A stretch of DNA of 64,000 nucleotides, from assembly GCA_031552735.1 (NCBI GenBank), contig JAVBMF010000019.1, positions 29,047 through 93,046 of the forward strand, written 5' to 3'. Position numbers and translations under genes: made by a program. Shown here in pieces: positions 60,425-64,000 of this stretch. This DNA comes from JAVBUY01 sp031552735 (GTDB lineage: Bacteria; Bacillota; Clostridia; Christensenellales; Aristaeellaceae). The notes beneath the pieces were generated by a model that saw nothing but the letters and a program-made list of their open reading frames with translations, did no database searches and was not told where the DNA came from. Each line of letters starts with the position of its first letter. Position 1 is the stretch's first letter.

Positions 60425-61255
60425 TTACACGGTGGGCATAAAGGGCAACACGACCGCGGGGTTAGGCGTCTGGTTGGACACTGTGGTAGTCACCGGTGTG
60501 GTGGGCAGCGTGTAGCCCGGAGGGGCAGACAGCGCAACCAAGCGATACGCGCCGAACGGCACATTGGAGAAGGACACAACACCTGCGCCATTGGTGATGC
60601 CGGTGGAGATTACGTTCATCGCGGCATCTTGCAGCGCAATGCTGACACCCGCCAAAGTGGTGGTCGGGACAAGCGCGTTTACCGCAGTGGCAGTGACAGT
60701 ACCGGCCTGAGGCAGGTTGGTGATTTCCAGGAACACGCGCTGCTCGCATTGCGTCAGCGTGACTGTGATGGGATTGGGATTCGGCTGGAAACCGGACGGG
60801 GTAACAGTTTCCATCAGCATGTAGGTGCCCAGCGCCAGGTTGGGGAAGCACAGCTCACCGTTGTCATTGGTCGTACCGCTGGTCAGCACCGCACCGGCAG
60901 TGTTGCGCAGTTCAAAGACCGCATCGGCCAGCGCTTGGGAACGGTTGTTGGCATTGATTTTGCGCAAGCAGATGATGCCTGTCTGGTTGCCCATGCCGCA
61001 GCCGCAGCCACAGCCACAGCCGCAATCGCGGAAGCAATTCTGCGTGCAGACGCGCTCGCAGAGCACGCATTTTCCATCGGTGCCGCACCAGCCGCCGCAG
61101 ATGCAGCAGCGATTATTGCAACTGCAATTCGGCGCGATGTTTGTGTCGTCAATAGCGGCGGCGATCGGAATATATGTGCCCCGATTGCACCCGCAGCCAC
61201 CAAAGTTGGAGAAAACCGTTTCTCCCGTGGCAGGATTAAAGGGGAATTGACTCAT
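60425..61255 (-). CDS. Cys-rich protein with two prealbumin-like (SpaA/Cna-B) domains
   Basis: 276 residues. Residues 20-92: about 20 Cys, ending in RDCGCGCGCGCGMG; 93-165 and 170-270: two Cna-B/SpaA-type beta domains (GIICLRKINANNRSQALADAVFELRN...TTNDNGELCFPNLALGTYMLMETVTPSGF, and LAGVSIALQDAAMNVIS...GVVSFSNVPFGAYRLVALSAPPGY). Pilin-type proteins of this class have signal peptides and LPXTG; neither is present here. The Cys head resembles that of the BclA-like neighbour, so the two may be cross-linked. AAAGGAG precedes the ATG at 61255. Confidence 0.85.
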   Translation of the reverse strand: MSQFPFNPATGETVFSNFGGCGCNRGTYIPIAAAIDDTNIAPNCSCNNRCCICGGWCGTDGKCVLCERVCTQNCFRDCGCGCGCGCGMGNQTGIICLRKINANNRSQALADAVFELRNTAGAVLTSGTTNDNGELCFPNLALGTYMLMETVTPSGFQPNPNPITVTLTQCEQRVFLEITNLPQAGTVTATAVNALVPTTTLAGVSIALQDAAMNVISTGITNGAGVVSFSNVPFGAYRLVALSAPPGYTLPTTPVTTTVSNQTPNPAVVLPFMPTV

Positions 61256-61441
61256 GCGGATGGCTCCTTTCACATGCAAGCCCATCCAGTGTGGGCTTGT
61301 GAGCAAGCCGTTGTGTGCGGCGGTGCAGCCGTGTGCGGCCGCCGGTATGTGCCTGCACTATCAACCTTATGCGAAAGGCGCGCGGGTGTGCAGAGTCTTA
61401 GCGGGGAACGACCGCGAAGCGCGCGGCTGCCAGCGCACGGC

Positions 61442-64000
61442 CTATGTGGTTGGCATGTCACGCAACATGGGGAGGGCATGGTCGAGGAGAGGCGCGAGAT
61501 CCCACGCGGCCGACCACCCCGCGTGCGCCAATGCGTCAGCAAGCGTGGGTAACGCAAAGGACTGACCATCCGACGCATCCGGGGCGGATAGCGGCATGCG
61601 CGGCTTTTCGCTGGCCAACAGCGCCATGTCCTCGCGCGCGACATTGTGGTGCAGGGAGGGTGCGCTGTGTGCGGCGATGCGGGCGATTCGCGCGTCGGCC
61701 TGTTGCGCGGACACCTCGGCGCACAATGCGGCGCTAGCTGAAACGGATGCGCCGCCATCGCCGGAAAACAGAATACCCGCCGCGCCGGAAAACCCAATAA
61801 TGAGCCCGGCGGATAGGCAGCGCACAATGCGCACGGTGCCCTGCGTCTCGCGTACGATACCGCCGCACAGGCCAGTACAGGTGGCGCGACCGTCAAACAG
61901 GCAGTCTTCCAGAAGACTGGGGGATAAGGTTTTGCCGGACAACACGGCTAGCAGCCCACCCGCATGTCCTTTCGCGGCGTGCACGTTGCCGCGCACAGCG
62001 CAGCGGCGGCAAACCAGCGCATGGCCCTTCGCGACAAGCCCGCCAGCATCGGTATCGGAGGCGACAACCGTCGCGAGGGCCTTGCAGTCCGTCAGCCGCG
62101 CGCGCGAGGCAACGCCAATTAATCCGCCAACCAATCGATGGCCATCAACGGCGGTGGAGCTTTCGCACGCATGGCAGGTCAGTCGCTCGGCATCGCCGAC
62201 GAGCCCGCCAATGATGTGATCGCCAACAAGGGTTCCGCTGGTCTTGCAGCGATCCATGTAAATGGACGCGCCGCTACTACAGATAGAGCGGCCGGCAAGC
62301 ATGCCGAGTTGCTCGCCACCATGAATATCCGCGGCAATGCTCAGATCACGAAGCGTCAGCGTGCCAAGCGTGCATGCCAGCGTGCCGACCGCGCCACCGG
62401 CCAGTCCGCTGCCGGAAAGCTGGGTATCGCGCACCAGACTGTCGGCTAGCAAACCCTGTCCGGGGTAGTCGCAGGAGAACAGCCCCGCGATGCCGCCCAG
62501 CGCAGCAGGTGTGCTGTCAGCGATCAGGGTGGTATCGGAAATCTCCAGCCGGGCCAGCACACTGTCGTCCAGTGCGGCACCGATGATACCGCCAACCCAG
62601 GCGCGCCCGGTGTCGTCCGCACAACCACCGCGCAACTGGCCATGCGTCACGCGCAGGCCTTCCAGCACACCCTGACCTTGCCCCACAAAGCAACCAATAT
62701 ATCCTTGTCGACCGGGCTCCGTTTGCGCTGCGATGCTGGGATGGTCCAACCAAAGTGTGCGCAGCGTGCCACCGGACAACGCCCCGACAAAGCCAAGCGC
62801 TGCGGCGGGCCGATTGGGAAGGGAGCGTTGCGTCATGCCAATGATTGCGACCGACGCGTGCGCGCTGGACAGCATACCGGAGAATGCGTGCCCGGCGCCG
62901 GTGCAGGGATCGCCGATCGGCCGCCAGCCGCGCCCGCCGTGCGCGCTTTCATAGCCGGACAAATCCATATTGGTGGTTAGCCGATAGCAACGCGACAGCG
63001 CGTCGGCTAGACCGTGTCGGCCATCGGAGGATTCGTACAGCGCGCGCAGACCCTCGATGTTGTCCAGCATGCGCGCACACTCGCTGACCCCGGCGCGGTT
63101 CATCGGGTGGTTGGGCGAAAGATCTGGATAGGCGGCCAACTCGGCGGCGGTCAGTTGGCGCAACAGGTAGGGCGCCTGCTCGGTGCCATTGCCACCGGAA
63201 AACGGCATCGCCAGCACGCCACCGCGCAAGACAACAATTTCCGTATGCTGTCTGTCGGGCGTGACACCAACCATGAACACATCGTAGCGCAGGCCGTCGA
63301 TTAGGCCGGTTTCCTGTGGCAAGGGGCGAATGCCTTCGCGACCCTGCATTGCGCGGGACACCGTGCGTCGCTGCTCATCCTGTGCGATGGGGAATACGCA
63401 GCGCGCCGCACCGGGAACCGACAGCAGTGCGTCGGACAAAGCTAGCAGGGCGTCGATTGCTGGCGGCGGAGAGCCAGTGGGCAGAAAAACCGTATGTACG
63501 AGCATGTGCGCCGCCGAGAACGCAGCCGATACCGCGAGCGTGATGCTGCGAAAGCGTGGGCCGGTGGTCGCGCCTTCAAGAAACAAGGAAGGAGCGGCCA
63601 CATCGGTGGCGGGAACGGGCGGTGCATGCTGCACGGGCGCGGTTGGAGCGGGTGCACGGTACGGACTTTCCTCGCGCGAGGGGAAATCGAACAGTCGTAC
63701 CTGCTCCAGCAGTGCAGGCTCGCGAGGCAAAAGCGGGGCAGTGTTGGCAGGTGTGGATGCGTCCGCGTCGCCAACTTGGCACTCAAATATCGGGTCTTCC
63801 GCCATCACATCGTCCGCGTCGCCGACTTGGAACTCGAATGCAGGCTCTTTCGCCATCACATCGTCGGCGTCGCCAACTTGGTATTCGAACGCCGGTTCTT
63901 CCGCCATCACATCGTCCGCATCGCCAACTTGGTATTCGAACGCCGGTTCTTCCGCCATCACATCGTCCGCATCGCCAACTTGGTATTCGAACGCCGGTTC
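61442..64000 (-). CDS. GLUG-like beta-repeat surface protein, N-terminus off the right edge
   Basis: At least 852 codons visible; the frame stays open to the window edge, so the start is not seen. From the right: tandem 17-residue acidic repeats, a Pro-rich linker, a compact domain (TGPRFRSITLAVSAAFSAAHML, around the middle), then VLAMPFSGGNGTEQAPYLLRQLTAAELAAYP and a long series of beta-helix-like repeats with GGLVG/GGIAG turns (ALGGIAGLFS, IIGGLVGDAE, LVGGLIGVAS, DAGGLVAKG). This matches GLUG-type solenoid adhesins. No C-terminal LPXTG or membrane anchor is present. It is the distal member of the structural cluster. Confidence 0.8.
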   Translation of the reverse strand, partial: EPAFEYQVGDADDVMAEEPAFEYQVGDADDVMAEEPAFEYQVGDADDVMAKEPAFEFQVGDADDVMAEDPIFECQVGDADASTPANTAPLLPREPALLEQVRLFDFPSREESPYRAPAPTAPVQHAPPVPATDVAAPSLFLEGATTGPRFRSITLAVSAAFSAAHMLVHTVFLPTGSPPPAIDALLALSDALLSVPGAARCVFPIAQDEQRRTVSRAMQGREGIRPLPQETGLIDGLRYDVFMVGVTPDRQHTEIVVLRGGVLAMPFSGGNGTEQAPYLLRQLTAAELAAYPDLSPNHPMNRAGVSECARMLDNIEGLRALYESSDGRHGLADALSRCYRLTTNMDLSGYESAHGGRGWRPIGDPCTGAGHAFSGMLSSAHASVAIIGMTQRSLPNRPAAALGFVGALSGGTLRTLWLDHPSIAAQTEPGRQGYIGCFVGQGQGVLEGLRVTHGQLRGGCADDTGRAWVGGIIGAALDDSVLARLEISDTTLIADSTPAALGGIAGLFSCDYPGQGLLADSLVRDTQLSGSGLAGGAVGTLACTLGTLTLRDLSIAADIHGGEQLGMLAGRSICSSGASIYMDRCKTSGTLVGDHIIGGLVGDAERLTCHACESSTAVDGHRLVGGLIGVASRARLTDCKALATVVASDTDAGGLVAKGHALVCRRCAVRGNVHAAKGHAGGLLAVLSGKTLSPSLLEDCLFDGRATCTGLCGGIVRETQGTVRIVRCLSAGLIIGFSGAAGILFSGDGGASVSASAALCAEVSAQQADARIARIAAHSAPSLHHNVAREDMALLASEKPRMPLSAPDASDGQSFALPTLADALAHAGWSAAWDLAPLLDHALPMLRDMPTT
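63771..64000 (-). repeat. 51-bp tandem repeat array running into the window edge
   Basis: Copies start at 63771, 63822, 63873, 63924 and 63975 (last one cut). Copies at 63873, 63924 and the visible part of 63975 are identical; the first two are diverged. Each codes a 17-residue unit centred on EPAFEYQVGDADDV. The true copy number is not known. Confidence 0.95.

Noticed and set aside
63771..64000. 51-bp repeats considered as CRISPR
   Set aside because: Head-to-tail without spacers and in frame with the solenoid gene.

Overview
The window looks like chromosomal DNA of a high-GC Gram-positive anaerobe of the Clostridia type, close to its replication origin. The grounds are strong purine-rich ribosome binding sites on nearly every gene, sigma-A promoters with 17-bp spacers, an AddAB recombination nuclease, Soj/Spo0J-type ParAB with perfect parS sites, dnaN-recF, mnmE, a YtvI-like permease, a Staphylococcus-type CapE homologue, DUF1540 and BclA-like collagen proteins. 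Sampled 60-bp lines of housekeeping genes are about 60% G+C. A species cannot be named from sequence reading alone.

Layout. 1-11 kb: 3' end of ychF, a radical SAM protein, a YtvI-like permease, an M42 aminopeptidase, a CapA-type protein, a GT2-GtrA fusion with a near-perfect promoter, DUF1653 coupled to addB, and a phosphoesterase. 10.8-14.3 kb: a leftward operon manA - yjbR-like - mnmE - GNAT. 14.4-18.3 kb: a minimal capsule or exopolysaccharide locus (capE, a family 4 glycosyltransferase, and a divergent polyprenyl-phosphate sugar transferase). 18.8-22.2 kb: aminotransferase with its Lrp regulator, and formate-THF ligase. 22.4-25.2 kb: two tandem secreted paralogues of unknown function. 25.3-27.5 kb: a hypothetical gene, then parA-parB. 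27.7-31.1 kb: a WYL regulator with a ClbS/DfsB-like gene and a shared operator motif, then argS. 31.2-34.8 kb: a pectin/uronate module (kduD, kduI, AraC regulator, DMT transporter).

34.8-37.5 kb: a candidate oriC rich in DnaA-box-like motifs, followed by dnaN and recF, with no dnaA in the window. 37.5-39.0 kb: a low-GC orphan gene next to tRNA-Ala(GGC), whose 3' end and terminator are duplicated. 39-46.8 kb: rarA, a queT-like ECF S component behind a switch-like leader, DUF1540, a YyaL-like protein, rsgA and glgP. 46.9-51.8 kb: addA with one parS upstream and one inside its coding sequence, a PHP phosphatase and a small membrane protein. 51.8-57.9 kb: a large polytopic membrane protein, three consecutive M42 peptidases and an LPG-synthase-TM-type protein. 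58-64 kb: an unusual surface-structural cluster with two collagen-like proteins, a Cys-rich double prealbumin-fold protein, and a GLUG-like beta-repeat protein that runs off the right edge through identical 51-bp repeats.

How it fits together. ParB, two perfect parS sites, dnaN-recF and a DnaA-box-like region place this stretch at the origin and centromere domain, with AddAB, RecF and RarA handling recombination and repair. Regulation can be read directly at several places: an AraC operator between kduI and its activator, a shared WYL/ClbS operator, opposed overlapping promoters in the polysaccharide locus, and a mutually exclusive helix pair in the queT leader. The last 6 kb is the most novel-looking part. 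No signal peptide or sortase motif is visible on the collagen-like and prealbumin-like proteins, which fits deposition on a spore surface better than secretion to a cell wall.
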